Notes: generated by a model not told the origin, from the sequence alone. Positions 1 through 9,372 are shown, counted from the first letter of the stretch. The stretch is DNA of 64,000 nt from JANQPA01 sp964548175 (GCA_964548175.1 CAZJQS010000025.1:1-64000); one strand, 5' to 3'. Made by a program: numbers and translations.

Positions 1-33
1 TTGCCGAAGAAAATCACAGATTTTCTTCGGCAA
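1..33. repeat. Perfect inverted repeat, terminator-like
   Basis: Fifteen-base arms (TTGCCGAAGAAAATC and its complement) around a 3-base loop. The window edge cuts the element, so it may be longer. It lies beyond the stop of the minus-strand DUF5683 gene and could terminate it. The same arm and its flank (CTCAAAAA, then CTTTTTAC..CAAC near 90-104) recur at 4103-4158 and 4211-4230, so this is one copy of a dispersed palindromic element. Confidence 0.75.
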
Positions 34-105
34 AACACTCAAAAAAGAATTTTATCAGCTGCGCGAACGAGTACAATGACTTTTTACCCAACTCCGATGC
101 CTTTT

Positions 106-720
106 TTAAAATTTAACTACTCCTCCAATAGCTGGCATTGGTTGTCTGGTGACCGGATCGGTCAGAACTTCCGGTCTAATCTGCAGCGTAAGATCATCAG
201 AAATGTCAAAGGACTGAAGGTGAGCATCGACAAAAGCCTCCATAGACACCAGTCCATGCACCAATATCAAGCCTATAAAAGAAAGTTGTAATTGTTTGTC
301 AAATTTATCGCGTAAAGCTCTGAGCTCGGTAGTTCCCAGCCCCAGTTCGCTGAACTCATGAGGTTGCGGAGGGTTTTGGGCCTGTGCATCGAAGGCGTTG
401 CGGAAACGCCGGAAAAACCCCTGATTGTAGTCAATAGCATAAATGATGCCACCGTAGGCGCCGTAAACGAGTGGCAGCTTCCACCAGCGCCTGTCGTATA
501 TTTGTCCGGCGCCGGGCAGCAGCAGGCCCAGCCGCAGAGCTTTCCCGGGATCGGGCATCCATTGCTCCGTTTGTAATTCGGGCAGGTTGCTACGGTTACG
601 GGCGGCAAGGGTAGAATCCTGTTCCTGGGCATTTACCGTAAGAAAAGGCAAAAACAGAAGCAGGAAAAGCCAGGTAGTTTTCTTATGCCCTGAAGGTTGT
701 TGTAGGGAAATACTAGTCAT
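106..720 (-). CDS. DUF5683 domain protein (ParB-linked)
   Basis: 204 aa. An N-terminal signal-like hydrophobic stretch (residues 15-31, ending near NAQ) is followed by a conserved region containing LLPGAGQIYDRRWWK, which is typical of DUF5683 membrane proteins of Bacteroidota. A second hydrophobic stretch, LSFIGLILVHGLVSMEAFVD, lies near residue 150. The start overlaps the end of parB by 8 nt, so the two are probably co-transcribed with parA. This neighbourhood is common in the phylum. The function is not known; an envelope role is inferred from the hydrophobic segments only. Confidence 0.8.
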   Translation of the reverse strand: MTSISLQQPSGHKKTTWLFLLLFLPFLTVNAQEQDSTLAARNRSNLPELQTEQWMPDPGKALRLGLLLPGAGQIYDRRWWKLPLVYGAYGGIIYAIDYNQGFFRRFRNAFDAQAQNPPQPHEFSELGLGTTELRALRDKFDKQLQLSFIGLILVHGLVSMEAFVDAHLQSFDISDDLTLQIRPEVLTDPVTRQPMPAIGGVVKF

Positions 721-1627
721 CTAATCGGTCTAAAAGCTGGTTCAATTCATCCACGGAAGAGAATTTAATGACAATTTGTCCTTTTCCTTCCTCCTTTAGT
801 TTCAGATCAACGCTTGGAGTACCGAAAAAGCTGCGGAAGCTTTGTCTCACATTCTGATATTCATAGGGTAGGGATGGTGTCTTGCTCTTAGCACTTTTTT
901 GTTTCTCGCGATAATTTTGTATTCTTTTTTCCAGTGCTCTGACCGAAAGATGGAGATCAATGGTTTCTTTAAAGAGTTTCTTTTGTAAAAGAATATCTTC
1001 AATCCCCTTGAGGGAACGTGCATGCCCCATGGAAAGATTTTTGTCCTTGACCGCGTCCTGGATTTCAACCGGCAACTTGAGCAGGCCCAAAAAATTGGTT
1101 ATAGTGGTTCGGTTTTTGCCTACTCTTTCTGCCAGTTTTTCATGTGTAAGGTTACATTCCTCCAGTAATCTTTGGTAGGTAATGGCGATTTCGATGGCGT
1201 TCAGTTCTTCACGCTGGATGTTCTCAACGAGGGCCATTTCCAACAGTTCCTGATCGTTAGCGACGCGGATGAACGCCGGCACTTCTTCCAGGCCTGCCAT
1301 ATGAGAGGCACGTAAGCGGCGCTCCCCGGAGATCAATTGGTATTCTGTCGGGCTTAATCTACGAACGGTGATGGGCTGGATCAAGCCATGGACTTTAATG
1401 GAACCCGCCAGCTCTTCCAATGCTTCTTCTGTGAATTCTTTTCTGGGTTGTTCTGGATTAACCTCAATTTGGTCAAGCGGAAGCATGGCAAAATTATTAG
1501 AGAGTTCCTTTACTACTTCGGCCTGGTTTTCAGCTAGTTTGTTTTCTAGGTCATTATTTGCCAAAAGGGCTCGCAATCCCAATCCTAACTCTTTTTTATC
1601 TACTTTCTTAGCCACTTTCTTAGCCAT
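713..1627 (-). CDS. parB: Chromosome partitioning protein ParB
   Basis: 304 aa. ParB/Spo0J family: an N-terminal ParB/Srx CTP-binding domain with GERRLRA, a central helix-turn-helix (around TTITNFLGLLKLP) that binds parS, and a C-terminal dimerisation segment after a charged linker. I use the ATG at 1627 (MAKKVAKK) rather than the upstream in-frame ATG at 1678. Homologues begin with this basic stretch, and the A-rich leader before it (AAACAAACAAAAACAG) resembles Bacteroidota initiation regions. It lies 58 nt downstream of parA on the same strand and overlaps the DUF5683 gene. It works with ParA in origin segregation. No parS site was recognised in the window. Confidence 0.95.
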   Translation of the reverse strand: MAKKVAKKVDKKELGLGLRALLANNDLENKLAENQAEVVKELSNNFAMLPLDQIEVNPEQPRKEFTEEALEELAGSIKVHGLIQPITVRRLSPTEYQLISGERRLRASHMAGLEEVPAFIRVANDQELLEMALVENIQREELNAIEIAITYQRLLEECNLTHEKLAERVGKNRTTITNFLGLLKLPVEIQDAVKDKNLSMGHARSLKGIEDILLQKKLFKETIDLHLSVRALEKRIQNYREKQKSAKSKTPSLPYEYQNVRQSFRSFFGTPSVDLKLKEEGKGQIVIKFSSVDELNQLLDRLDD

Positions 1628-1685
1628 CTGTTTTTGTTTGTTTAAATTATAATTCTTTGAGGTTGTGTGGAAAGTCATTTTTCGA

Positions 1686-2486
1686 TCAAGACACCGGTTC
1701 TTTCATTTTGATAGGGTCGTTGTTCTTATCCAGTAGTTCTTTGGCCAGATTGAGGAAGTTGATGCTTCCACGGCTGGAGGCGTCCATTTGAATGACAGGC
1801 ATGTGCAGGTTAGGAGCTTCGCCGATCTTGGAATTCCGGTGGATGATGGTGTCGAAAACCAGATCAGGGAATATGTTGCGTACCTCGCTGACCACTACAT
1901 TGGCCAGGCGCAAACGACTATCGTACATGGAAAGCAGTATACCTTCGATCTTCAGTTTGGGATTCAGTTGTTTTTTTACCAGGTTAATGGTGTCGGTTAG
2001 CTTGGTAAGCCCTTCCAGAGCAAAAAATTCACATTGCACCGGGATCAAGACCGAGTCAGCCGCAGTGAGCGCGTTGACGGTCACCAGCCCAAGGGAGGGC
2101 AGACAGTCAATGAGAACGTAATCGTAATGGTCTTTTACTTTATCGACAACGGATTGCATGAAATATTCCCTTCGGATCTTGGTTACCAGCTCCAACTCGG
2201 CGCCGACCAGATCGATGGAAGAGGGGATGATGTGCAGGTTTTCGAGCTCTGTTTCATAGATGGCCTCCAAAGGGTCCAGGTCATTCAATAAGCAGGCGTA
2301 GATGTTGTCGTCTACTTCATCAGGCATGACGCCTACTCCTGAGGAGGCATTAGCCTGAGGGTCCGAATCAATGATTAGGACCCGCTTTTCCAGAATAGCC
2401 AGGCTTGCTCCCAGGTTGATGGCGGTGGTTGTTTTGCCTACTCCTCCCTTCTGGTTTGCAATTGTGATAACTTTTCCCATTGTCAT
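1686..2486 (-). CDS. parA: Chromosome partitioning ATPase ParA
   Basis: 266 aa, normal length for chromosomal ParA/Soj. The deviant Walker A motif KGGVGKTT is at residues 13-20, followed by DSDPQANAS and the Walker B-like region DYVLIDCLPSLG. It is an ATP-dependent DNA-binding partner of ParB in origin segregation. A second possible start (MGK) lies two codons in; either gives the full domain. It is the first gene of a parA-parB-DUF5683 unit read leftwards. A 13-bp inverted repeat upstream (2534-2615) separates it from the hydrolase gene. Confidence 0.96.
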   Translation of the reverse strand: MTMGKVITIANQKGGVGKTTTAINLGASLAILEKRVLIIDSDPQANASSGVGVMPDEVDDNIYACLLNDLDPLEAIYETELENLHIIPSSIDLVGAELELVTKIRREYFMQSVVDKVKDHYDYVLIDCLPSLGLVTVNALTAADSVLIPVQCEFFALEGLTKLTDTINLVKKQLNPKLKIEGILLSMYDSRLRLANVVVSEVRNIFPDLVFDTIIHRNSKIGEAPNLHMPVIQMDASSRGSINFLNLAKELLDKNNDPIKMKEPVS

Positions 2487-2533
2487 TTATTTAAAGGGCT
2501 TAGTACGCAGCCCCAGTGAGCAACAAAAAAATT

Positions 2534-2615
2534 AAGGGATGAAGTTGTACGGTTCCTGAAATTAAGCGTTGGTTTCCATGCTATAGTTAAAGGAAACAAT
2601 AAAACTTCATCCCTT
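2534..2615 (-). terminator. Inverted repeat after the hydrolase gene
   Basis: Arms AAGGGATGAAGTT (2534-2546) and AACTTCATCCCTT (2603-2615) are perfect complements 56 nt apart. A weaker inner pairing (GGTTTCC with GGAAAC) shortens the loop. It lies just past the stop of the minus-strand gene at 2645 and before parA, so a terminator or 3' structure is the simplest reading. Confidence 0.5.
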
Positions 2616-2644
2616 GAAGTAAAATTAAAACTTATCCTGCTTAA

Positions 2645-3328
2645 TTACAAGCTGAGACTTTCGCCTATACCCAACAAAATTAAATCTTTTCCTCTATCGG
2701 AAAAAGATTTTTTAGCCTGCTCGTGATCAATTTTGATATAACCGAACGTATCATAATGAGAACCAATGATTTGGTCGCACTCAATAAATTCTGCTGCAAT
2801 AGTGGCATCTTCATAGCCCATAGTGAAATTGTCACCTATCGGCAAAATGGCGGCCGTCAGTTTAGGGCAGGTCTGAGGAATGAGCTTCATGTCCATTGTC
2901 AGTGCAGTATCCCCGGCCTGATAAATGCATCCTTCTTCATTCCAGATGACAAAACCACCCGGATTGGCGGCGTAGGTGCCGTCGGGCAGTACACTGGAAT
3001 GGACGGCGCTGACATATTTTACCGTTCCAAAATCAAAAGAAAATTTTCCTCCCAGGTTCATCGGATGTCCCTTTATTCCTTTTGCGCCGTAATAACTGAC
3101 GATCTCATAACTGGAGATCAGGGTTGCCCCGGTTCGCTTGGCAATGGACTCAAAGTCGGCTACATGATCCTGGTGCCCGTGCGTGAGCAGAATATAATCT
3201 GCTTCTATTGTCTGCGCGTCCACTTTATCACCGACCAATTCATTAGGGGTGATGAAGGGATCGAAAAGTAATTTCTTTCCTTTGGTTTCTAACAGGAAAC
3301 ACGCATGTCCGAAATAAGTGATTTTCAT
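2645..3328 (-). CDS. Metal-dependent hydrolase, UPF0173/MBL fold
   Basis: 227 aa, the usual length of the UPF0173 (YtkL-like) family. The metallo-beta-lactamase metal motif THGHQDHV is at about residues 49-56, with further metal ligands in the QAGDTALTMDM and GSHYDTF regions. The N-terminus MKITYFGHACFLLE is typical. These proteins are predicted cytosolic metal-dependent hydrolases of unknown substrate. It is a single gene, divergent from the flavin reductase at 3508. Confidence 0.9.
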   Translation of the reverse strand: MKITYFGHACFLLETKGKKLLFDPFITPNELVGDKVDAQTIEADYILLTHGHQDHVADFESIAKRTGATLISSYEIVSYYGAKGIKGHPMNLGGKFSFDFGTVKYVSAVHSSVLPDGTYAANPGGFVIWNEEGCIYQAGDTALTMDMKLIPQTCPKLTAAILPIGDNFTMGYEDATIAAEFIECDQIIGSHYDTFGYIKIDHEQAKKSFSDRGKDLILLGIGESLSL

Positions 3329-3507
3329 GGATGAAAGGTATTTTAGTTTATGATCAGGTATTTCTCAGATTTGAACGCACAGATCTTTCAATACGAATCC
3401 ATATGAATTTATCCGTTGACTTGACAGTATAAAAATATAACATTTTGACGCTGGAAATGTTATTTGTCTGATTCTTTAAAAACAAATACCAGGAAACCTT
3501 TAATTAT

Positions 3508-4047
3508 ATGATCACCGTTATATCCGGTAGCAACCGCAGGAATAGTGAATGCCTTCAATTTGCTAAAAAGTTTCACGAGATGCTTTCAGAACGATCTGAG
3601 GAGGAGGTCAAATTGCTGGCGTTGGAGGAAATTCCGCACGACTGGTTTTTTCCTGAAATGTACAAAAGTAGTGATCAGGCTGAAAGCCTGAAAAAGATAC
3701 AGGACGATCTAATGATCCCTGCTCAGAAATTTATGATCGTAACGCCGGAGTATAATGGGAGTTATCCTGGTGCTTTGAAACTCTTTTTGGATGCCCTTTC
3801 GGTCAGGGCTTATTCCGATACCTTCAAGTGGAAAAAGGCTGCCCTGGCGGGAATCGCTTCAGGCCGGGCAGGCAACCTGCTGGGCCTGGATCACCTGGCG
3901 GCCGTTCTGAACCATCTGGGGGTCGTAACTTTACCCCATCGCCTGCCCATCTCTCGCATCAATACCCTGATGGAGGGACAAGAGATCATCGATGAAGCGA
4001 CTCTTGGGCTGATGGAGAAACACGTAGAGCAATTGCTGGAATTTTAA
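3508..4047 (+). CDS. NADPH-dependent FMN reductase family protein
   Basis: 179 aa, full length for the flavodoxin-like NADPH-FMN reductase family. The N-terminal phosphate-binding loop is GSNRRNSECLQFAK. The conserved TPEYNGSYPGALKLFLD segment near residue 88 contacts the flavin. It is predicted to be cytosolic and to reduce flavin or quinone-like acceptors with NAD(P)H; the substrate cannot be told. It is a monocistronic gene ending in a large palindrome shared with the convergent sppA. Confidence 0.88.
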   Translation: MITVISGSNRRNSECLQFAKKFHEMLSERSEEEVKLLALEEIPHDWFFPEMYKSSDQAESLKKIQDDLMIPAQKFMIVTPEYNGSYPGALKLFLDALSVRAYSDTFKWKKAALAGIASGRAGNLLGLDHLAAVLNHLGVVTLPHRLPISRINTLMEGQEIIDEATLGLMEKHVEQLLEF

Positions 4048-4238
4048 AAGAAGGGGTTTTGTACAAAGGTGTTTTACTCATCTGCACAACTAATAAAATG
4101 CTTTTTTGAGATCTTTGCCGAAGAAAATCTGGATTTTCTTCGGCAAAGATCTCAAAAATAAAATTACTTACACTGCACAAACCTACCGGGCAGCAGATGG
4201 GTGAATAAACCGGCTTTTTACACGACCACTTCTTTTTT
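4048..4238. repeat. Palindromic intergenic element between convergent genes
   Basis: The whole gap between the reductase and sppA is a nested palindrome. An imperfect outer pair (4048-4070 with about 4211-4236, roughly 19 of 23 matching) encloses a perfect 27-bp inverted repeat at 4103-4158 with a 2-base loop. The end motif CTTTTTACAC and the inner arm TTGCCGAAGAAAATC are shared with other gaps in the window. It probably acts as a bidirectional terminator and may be a mobile palindromic element. Confidence 0.75.
4103..4158. terminator. Perfect 27-bp bidirectional hairpin
   Basis: Arms 4103-4129 and 4132-4158 are exact complements with loop TG. T-rich and A-rich ends on both sides suit termination of both the plus-strand reductase and the minus-strand sppA. 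Confidence 0.75.
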
Positions 4239-6020
4239 TTATTCAAAAGGAATAAAAAAAGGCAACCTCATTTGTGGTCCTTTGGCTGTTTTCACTGCTT
4301 TGATCTGTTCATAATAAGGATAATAATCCGGCCACTGATCTTTCAGGTAAGAACGGAACCGGATGTCCGCCTCTCGTTTGCCCTGAAGTTCTTCCAACAG
4401 CTCCATCCATGGGGATTTAATGAAGGGATATTCCCGGATACGGTACTCCTCCAGGTCAGCCAATCGGGCGGCAATTTGGATGGCTTCGTCAAGGTCGCCC
4501 AATTGATCGACCAGACCTACCTCCAGTGCTTCCTCTCCTGTCCAGACGCGACCCTGAGCAATTTTGTGGACTTCATCCCTGCTCATATTCCGTCCTTCCG
4601 CAACTTTTTTCAGGAATATTTCATACATTTCTTTTGTTCTTTGCTGGAACCATTGCTGTTCCTTGGGGGTAAGATCGTAAAAAGGCGTGAGGCCTGCCGA
4701 GAAGTCACCCGTACGTACGGTATCAAAGGTAATGCCGATCTTCTCATTTAGTAATTCCTGGGCATTGGGCAGAATAGAAAATACCCCTATAGAACCGGTA
4801 AGGGTGCTGGGTAAAGCCACAATGGAATCCGCCAGGCAGGAAATGTAATAACCGGCAGAGGCGGCATAATCACCCATGGACACCACTATAGGCTTCCCTG
4901 CCGATTTAAGGCGCAACAGTTCATGGTGCATATTTTCTGCAGCAAGAGCACTTCCTCCGGGCGAGTTGACGCGCAGAACGACAGCTTTGATGCGCTCATC
5001 TTCGCGTATCTTGTTGAAAGCCTTGTTGTACCTTAAGTCGCCAATGGCGCCGTTGCTCCCCTCGCCGTCAACGATACCTCCTTCTGCATAAACTATTGCG
5101 ATCCGGTCGCTGGAGTAGCTTCCGCCAGGGGTTGGAGGATTGGCTTTATTATAGGAATGTAAGCCTATGAATGAAATATCCTTATCTTTTTCTAATCCCA
5201 AATAGTCTCGGATGGATTGCAGGGCGTCACTACGGTATCCAACATAATCCACCATGCGGTGCTTCAAGGCCAGATCGGGATTGCCGGCTAGGAAATCGTC
5301 AGCGATCATTTTTAATTCCGGCACGCTGATGGACCTGGAGGAGCTGATGTCTTCAAGAAAATTATCGTACATGCCGTTTAGGTATTGCCTTACCTGGAAG
5401 CGATTCTGAGGGCTCATCTCTGTGAGGCGGTATGGTTCCGTGGCGCTTTTGTATTGGCCGGCATAAAAAATCTGCATCTCAACACCGACTTTGTCCAGCA
5501 TATCTTTGAAAAAGGGAATCTGAGCGGAAAAACCCCGGAAATCGATCAACCCCATTGGGTTAAGGTAAACCTCATCCGAAACGGAAGCCAAATAATAAGC
5601 ACCCTGGGTATAGAACTTGGAATAGGATACGATGAATTTCCCCCTTTCCTTGAATTGGACCAGAGCCTCTCTCAATTCTCCCGCCGTGGCTGTTCCGGTG
5701 AGCATAACCAGGTCCGATTCCATAAAAATGCCTTTGATCCGATTGTCTTCAGCAGCATTATTAATGGTGGCTATGATCTCGTGCAGGCCTAGCGTCTTCT
5801 CTTCCGAAAGGTCAAATGCCACGTTATCTACGTTGTTGGTGTGTTCAGGGATAACATCATCAAAAGTTAATCTCAAAACCGAATTGGAATATATCTGAGG
5901 TTTCTGTTCTGCTGAACTGGCAATAGCGGCGAATATCGCCACTGATAATAGAGACAGAATGATCGATCCTACAATAAAACCCAGACAAGAAGCGAAAAAA
6001 AACTTGAAAAATTGTTTCAT
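4239..6020 (-). CDS. sppA: Signal peptide peptidase SppA, 67K type
   Basis: 593 aa, matching long (two-domain) SppA proteins. One N-terminal membrane segment (about residues 8-32) is followed by two tandem S49 peptidase domains. The catalytic pair is visible: Lys near residue 135 in YSKFYTQGAYYL of the first domain, and Ser near residue 388 in GDYAASAGYY of the second. It is a membrane serine protease that degrades cleaved signal peptides and other membrane fragments. It is a single gene with the palindrome at 4048-4238 at its 3' end. Confidence 0.95.
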   Translation of the reverse strand: MKQFFKFFFASCLGFIVGSIILSLLSVAIFAAIASSAEQKPQIYSNSVLRLTFDDVIPEHTNNVDNVAFDLSEEKTLGLHEIIATINNAAEDNRIKGIFMESDLVMLTGTATAGELREALVQFKERGKFIVSYSKFYTQGAYYLASVSDEVYLNPMGLIDFRGFSAQIPFFKDMLDKVGVEMQIFYAGQYKSATEPYRLTEMSPQNRFQVRQYLNGMYDNFLEDISSSRSISVPELKMIADDFLAGNPDLALKHRMVDYVGYRSDALQSIRDYLGLEKDKDISFIGLHSYNKANPPTPGGSYSSDRIAIVYAEGGIVDGEGSNGAIGDLRYNKAFNKIREDERIKAVVLRVNSPGGSALAAENMHHELLRLKSAGKPIVVSMGDYAASAGYYISCLADSIVALPSTLTGSIGVFSILPNAQELLNEKIGITFDTVRTGDFSAGLTPFYDLTPKEQQWFQQRTKEMYEIFLKKVAEGRNMSRDEVHKIAQGRVWTGEEALEVGLVDQLGDLDEAIQIAARLADLEEYRIREYPFIKSPWMELLEELQGKREADIRFRSYLKDQWPDYYPYYEQIKAVKTAKGPQMRLPFFIPFE

Positions 6021-6421
6021 TATTATCTACTTGGTTAAGTCAAAGCTAAAATTTGGTTGTCAAACCACAGGGAAAATTAGATGAACCCGCTAATTTCGTG
6101 GATAACTTGGATGGCATTTCCAAACACCATCGTAAAGTTAATGAATTTAGTTCATTGTTTAATGTTTAAACATTGTGTTGGGTGATAAGTTTACTCCTCT
6201 GCAACATAAGTAAACCTGAATTATCCCTAATTTTACTTAGAAGGTCAAAAGCAAATGCTCTCTCGATTTCATCGGGAAGATGCTGGCTTATCCAAGGCTG
6301 GAAAGGATGCTTTTTCATCTGCCTATGGGGAGTAAAAATTTCAACCTTTTTATCCGATTTAAGGGATGACTCCTATTTTACAAGTAAATTTGCTCATTTT
6401 AAACTTATCAATAAATAAACT
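6021..6421. other. 401-nt gap with a dispersed 45-nt repeat
   Basis: Divergent intergenic region between sppA and the isoaspartyl peptidase. No convincing coding sequence was found. It holds one copy (6324-6368) of a 45-nt sequence repeated at 11717-11761, followed by an AT-rich stretch up to the next start codon. The promoters of both genes must lie here, but no box is clear enough to place. Confidence 0.6.
6324..6368 (+). repeat. Dispersed 45-nt repeat, copy 1
   Basis: It matches 11717-11761 at 39 of 45 positions, including the shared block CCGATTTAAGGGATG. Both copies are intergenic. The origin is unknown; it could be the remnant of a palindromic element. Confidence 0.65.
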
Positions 6422-7498
6422 ATGCTTATGAAAAAAGCAATGAGGTATTCTTTTGTATTAGCCTTAGCGGTGACCTTAAATCTTTCTTGTCAGCAAGGAG
6501 GAGAAAGTACAACTGGAGAGGAGACTTCCATTTCGGATAGTACTTCGGAAGAAAAGCTGGAAAAACCTGCCTATGCCATTGTCATTCATGGCGGCGCCGG
6601 TACGATTCGCCGAGAGAATATGACTGATGAAATGGAGCAGGACTATCGAAATGCCCTGAACGAGGCCCTGAACATAGGAGAACAGATCCTGCAGAAAGGA
6701 GGTGCCGCGGCAGATGCGGTTGAGCAGACCGTTAGGTATCTTGAAGATTCTCCTTTGTTTAATGCGGGTAAAGGCGCTGTTTTTACTCATGACGGAAAGA
6801 ACGAACTGGACGCTGCCTTCATGGATGGGGCCACACTGAATGCAGGAACCATTGCCGGGGTGACGAACGTGAAAAACCCGATTCGCGCAGCGCGAGCAGT
6901 AATGGAAAAGTCAGAGCACGTTATGCTGATCGGCAAAGGCGCCGAACAATTTGCCAGAGAACAACAACTCGAGCTGGTAGACCCGGAATACTTCTTTACA
7001 GAAAGAAGATGGGAGGCTCTTCAGCGCATACTCAGTAAGGAAAAAGAAGACGTAGGCTACATCGACAATACAGCCGATCATAAGTTCGGCACAGTCGGTT
7101 GTGTCGCCCTGGATCAAAACGGCAATATCGTGGCTGGAACTTCTACAGGCGGAATGACGAATAAGCGTTATGGCAGGGTAGGGGACGTGCCCATTATCGG
7201 CGCCGGAACTTACGCAAAGAACAGCACCTGCGGCGTGTCTGCTACCGGTCATGGGGAGTTTTTCATCCGCTATACCGTAGCCCATGACATCTCAGCGATC
7301 ATGGAATATAAAAGCGTTAGTTTGCAGGAAGCAGCTGATGAGGTGGTTATGAATAAACTAGCCAAAGCCCAAGGAAGCGGCGGCATCATCGCCGTGGATA
7401 AAAATGGCAATGTTTCTATGACATTCAACTCGGAAGGGATGTACAGAGGGTACGCCAAGCCTAATGAAAGGGTAGTGGCCATCTACAAGGATGAATAA
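6422..7498 (+). CDS. Isoaspartyl peptidase / L-asparaginase, lipoprotein
   Basis: 358 aa, Ntn-hydrolase (plant-type asparaginase) family. The first 25 residues form a lipoprotein signal ending in the lipobox LNLSC, so the enzyme is probably envelope-anchored. AIVIHGGAGTI starts the mature domain. The autocleavage site is G-T at about Thr224 (HKFGTVGCVALD), and STGGMTNKRYGRVGD binds substrate. It cleaves isoaspartyl dipeptides and asparagine. An in-frame ATG two codons later (MKKAMR) is an equally good start. It is monocistronic. Confidence 0.93.
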   Translation: MLMKKAMRYSFVLALAVTLNLSCQQGGESTTGEETSISDSTSEEKLEKPAYAIVIHGGAGTIRRENMTDEMEQDYRNALNEALNIGEQILQKGGAAADAVEQTVRYLEDSPLFNAGKGAVFTHDGKNELDAAFMDGATLNAGTIAGVTNVKNPIRAARAVMEKSEHVMLIGKGAEQFAREQQLELVDPEYFFTERRWEALQRILSKEKEDVGYIDNTADHKFGTVGCVALDQNGNIVAGTSTGGMTNKRYGRVGDVPIIGAGTYAKNSTCGVSATGHGEFFIRYTVAHDISAIMEYKSVSLQEAADEVVMNKLAKAQGSGGIIAVDKNGNVSMTFNSEGMYRGYAKPNERVVAIYKDE

Positions 7499-7613
7499 AA
7501 TTAAAAAAAGAAGGGTTTGTGTAAAAAGCTCAAAAAGAAAATTATTTGAACTGGGTAATCCTGCAGGCTGGTAGGCGGCAGGATTGACTGACCTTTTACA
7601 CAACCCCTCCTTT
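7499..7613. repeat. Palindromic intergenic element, second copy
   Basis: It fills the gap between two convergent genes. The outer arms (near 7505-7528 and 7590-7613) pair with 3 mismatches in 24. An inner pair AATCCTGC/GCAGGATT lies at about 7557-7585. The ends carry the same GTGTAAAAAG / CTTTTTACACAACC motif as the element at 4048-4238. It is probably a bidirectional terminator. Confidence 0.7.
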
Positions 7614-9341
7614 TTAAAAGAACAATATCTCTCTTAAAGCTTCTTCACTTTTAATTTCACTGCTTAAGACCTGAAGCTTCATTTCCTCTTTATCTGAAGA
7701 CTCCAGCGGACCAAGCGTTTTTAACAGCGCCAGTTGATTTTCTTCCGATATCACCCAGATCAACAATTCTGATTCATCCAAATAATCGATTGGGGTATCA
7801 TCTGTAGCCAGGTACTGAAATACGGTATTGTGTTTCTTACTGGCGACAAAGGCGGTTTTACCTTTAATTTTTTTACCGTTCGGGTCGATCAGTTGTACAA
7901 TCCGGGTATCCGCATCCGGCGGAATGGGCCGGTCACAGTTCCAAATCCCAAATTGATCAATGGAAAATCGGTTGATGATCTGGAAAGTGCCCATTTGGTC
8001 GGGGTCAATCCTTCCCTCGGCTACCATGTCTTTGACAGTAGCATCAAACTTAAGTTTTTCCTCGGCGAACAGGTTGTTCCTGACGCGGATAAGACTATCC
8101 TTTTGGTCCCGGATCAATACTGCCCTTTCTTGCAGCGCTTGTTCGTAGGCTGCCAGTTTCTTTTCGTATTCAGCCCGGGCTTTTTGAAAATCGGTACTGC
8201 TCAGAACAGGGACAGTCCGAATGACCAGGCTTTGTTCATCATGAAAAAGGGAGAGTTCAAATTCCTGATCATTGATGGCCGTAATCCGGGCTTTTTTCCA
8301 AATAATGTTGCCGAAGGTATTGAAATTTACAGGTGAGCTATTCGGCGCCAGCTGAAAGATCACTCCGTTGTAAGCATTTTGAATGGCTTCCAGACGGTCT
8401 TTTCCACCTTCATAAAATTCTACCTCTTCGATATCATCCAGAAAATCCAGGCTGAATGTCGGCGCGGAACTGTTGCTTTCCACAGGAGCTATAGGCTTTT
8501 CCGGAAGCGGATAAGCAGCTTCCAGCGCACGCAGGCTCTTCTGGGTATTGCTCTCGATCTGCCGGACAACAGCTTGGTAGTTGGCCTTCAACTGGTCAAA
8601 AAAGGTCCGGTCGGAGGGATTTTCTTCGGCTATCAGCTCGATGTTATCCGGACCGGTATATTCCCACCGGCGATTTTCTACATCAAGTCGATAGATGTTA
8701 TAACGCGGCGGAGCGGTATTGACCCTGGGCATTTTTACCCGGGAAGGCAATTCCACGGCAATGGATTTCTCAGGAGCGAGTTTGACCATCTGGCCGTTTT
8801 TAAATCCTCGGATCTCGATCATACCTGCCGACTCCAATTGGTAGCGTACGCCATTGGAGTCATAGTGCATGGGAATACCGGAGAGAAAGAAATCCACAAA
8901 ATCGTGCATTTCCTTGAATTGAATGTTGACCTGCCCATCAACCGGGCGGCCGTTTTGGTCTACAAAAGCAGCGGCCGGAATGATCACTTTGGAACCACTG
9001 TTAAAAACAAGGGTGTCACCTTTGGCGCTTTCGACAGTGGTTTCGCTGACCGGAACTTTGATCTCACTCATGGGAGGATTGACAAAGGGCTGACTGGCAA
9101 AGTAAGCCATAGCCTCCTTTTCATAAGGTAGCGGTTGTTGACTTTGCACCATCCAGAATATCGACAAAACAACCAGTACAGAAGCGGCTACAGCACCTGA
9201 CAGATACCAGACGCGTAGTTTCCTTACCGGCGTTTTCCCTTCCTCGTGTTTTTTCAACAAGGCATCGAAGTCCCGGTACCGGTCGATCTTCTCTGAATCG
9301 GGAGGAGAAGGATTTATGATAAATTTGTAGTTTTTGCTCAT
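7614..9341 (-). CDS. Membrane-anchored protein, sigma-factor partner
   Basis: 575 aa, family not recognised. A short cytosolic N-terminus (1-42) precedes one membrane segment (about 44-66, WYLSGAVAASVLVVLSIFWM), with a large domain of about 500 residues outside. That domain has a beta-rich first part (FNSGSKVIIPAAAFVDQNG is reminiscent of ZU5-like or carboxypeptidase-regulatory folds) and a coiled stretch near residues 385-430. It starts 31 nt after the stop of the ECF sigma gene on the same strand. By position and topology it may be the anti-sigma or signalling partner, but no classical anti-sigma motif was found. Confidence 0.7.
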   Translation of the reverse strand: MSKNYKFIINPSPPDSEKIDRYRDFDALLKKHEEGKTPVRKLRVWYLSGAVAASVLVVLSIFWMVQSQQPLPYEKEAMAYFASQPFVNPPMSEIKVPVSETTVESAKGDTLVFNSGSKVIIPAAAFVDQNGRPVDGQVNIQFKEMHDFVDFFLSGIPMHYDSNGVRYQLESAGMIEIRGFKNGQMVKLAPEKSIAVELPSRVKMPRVNTAPPRYNIYRLDVENRRWEYTGPDNIELIAEENPSDRTFFDQLKANYQAVVRQIESNTQKSLRALEAAYPLPEKPIAPVESNSSAPTFSLDFLDDIEEVEFYEGGKDRLEAIQNAYNGVIFQLAPNSSPVNFNTFGNIIWKKARITAINDQEFELSLFHDEQSLVIRTVPVLSSTDFQKARAEYEKKLAAYEQALQERAVLIRDQKDSLIRVRNNLFAEEKLKFDATVKDMVAEGRIDPDQMGTFQIINRFSIDQFGIWNCDRPIPPDADTRIVQLIDPNGKKIKGKTAFVASKKHNTVFQYLATDDTPIDYLDESELLIWVISEENQLALLKTLGPLESSDKEEMKLQVLSSEIKSEEALREILFF

Positions 9342-9372
9342 ATCCTAATGTTTTACATTGGATGAGGTACCA

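Noticed and set aside
713..2486. parS site near parAB
   Set aside because: No sequence close to TGTTTCACGTGAAACA was found by eye in this region.
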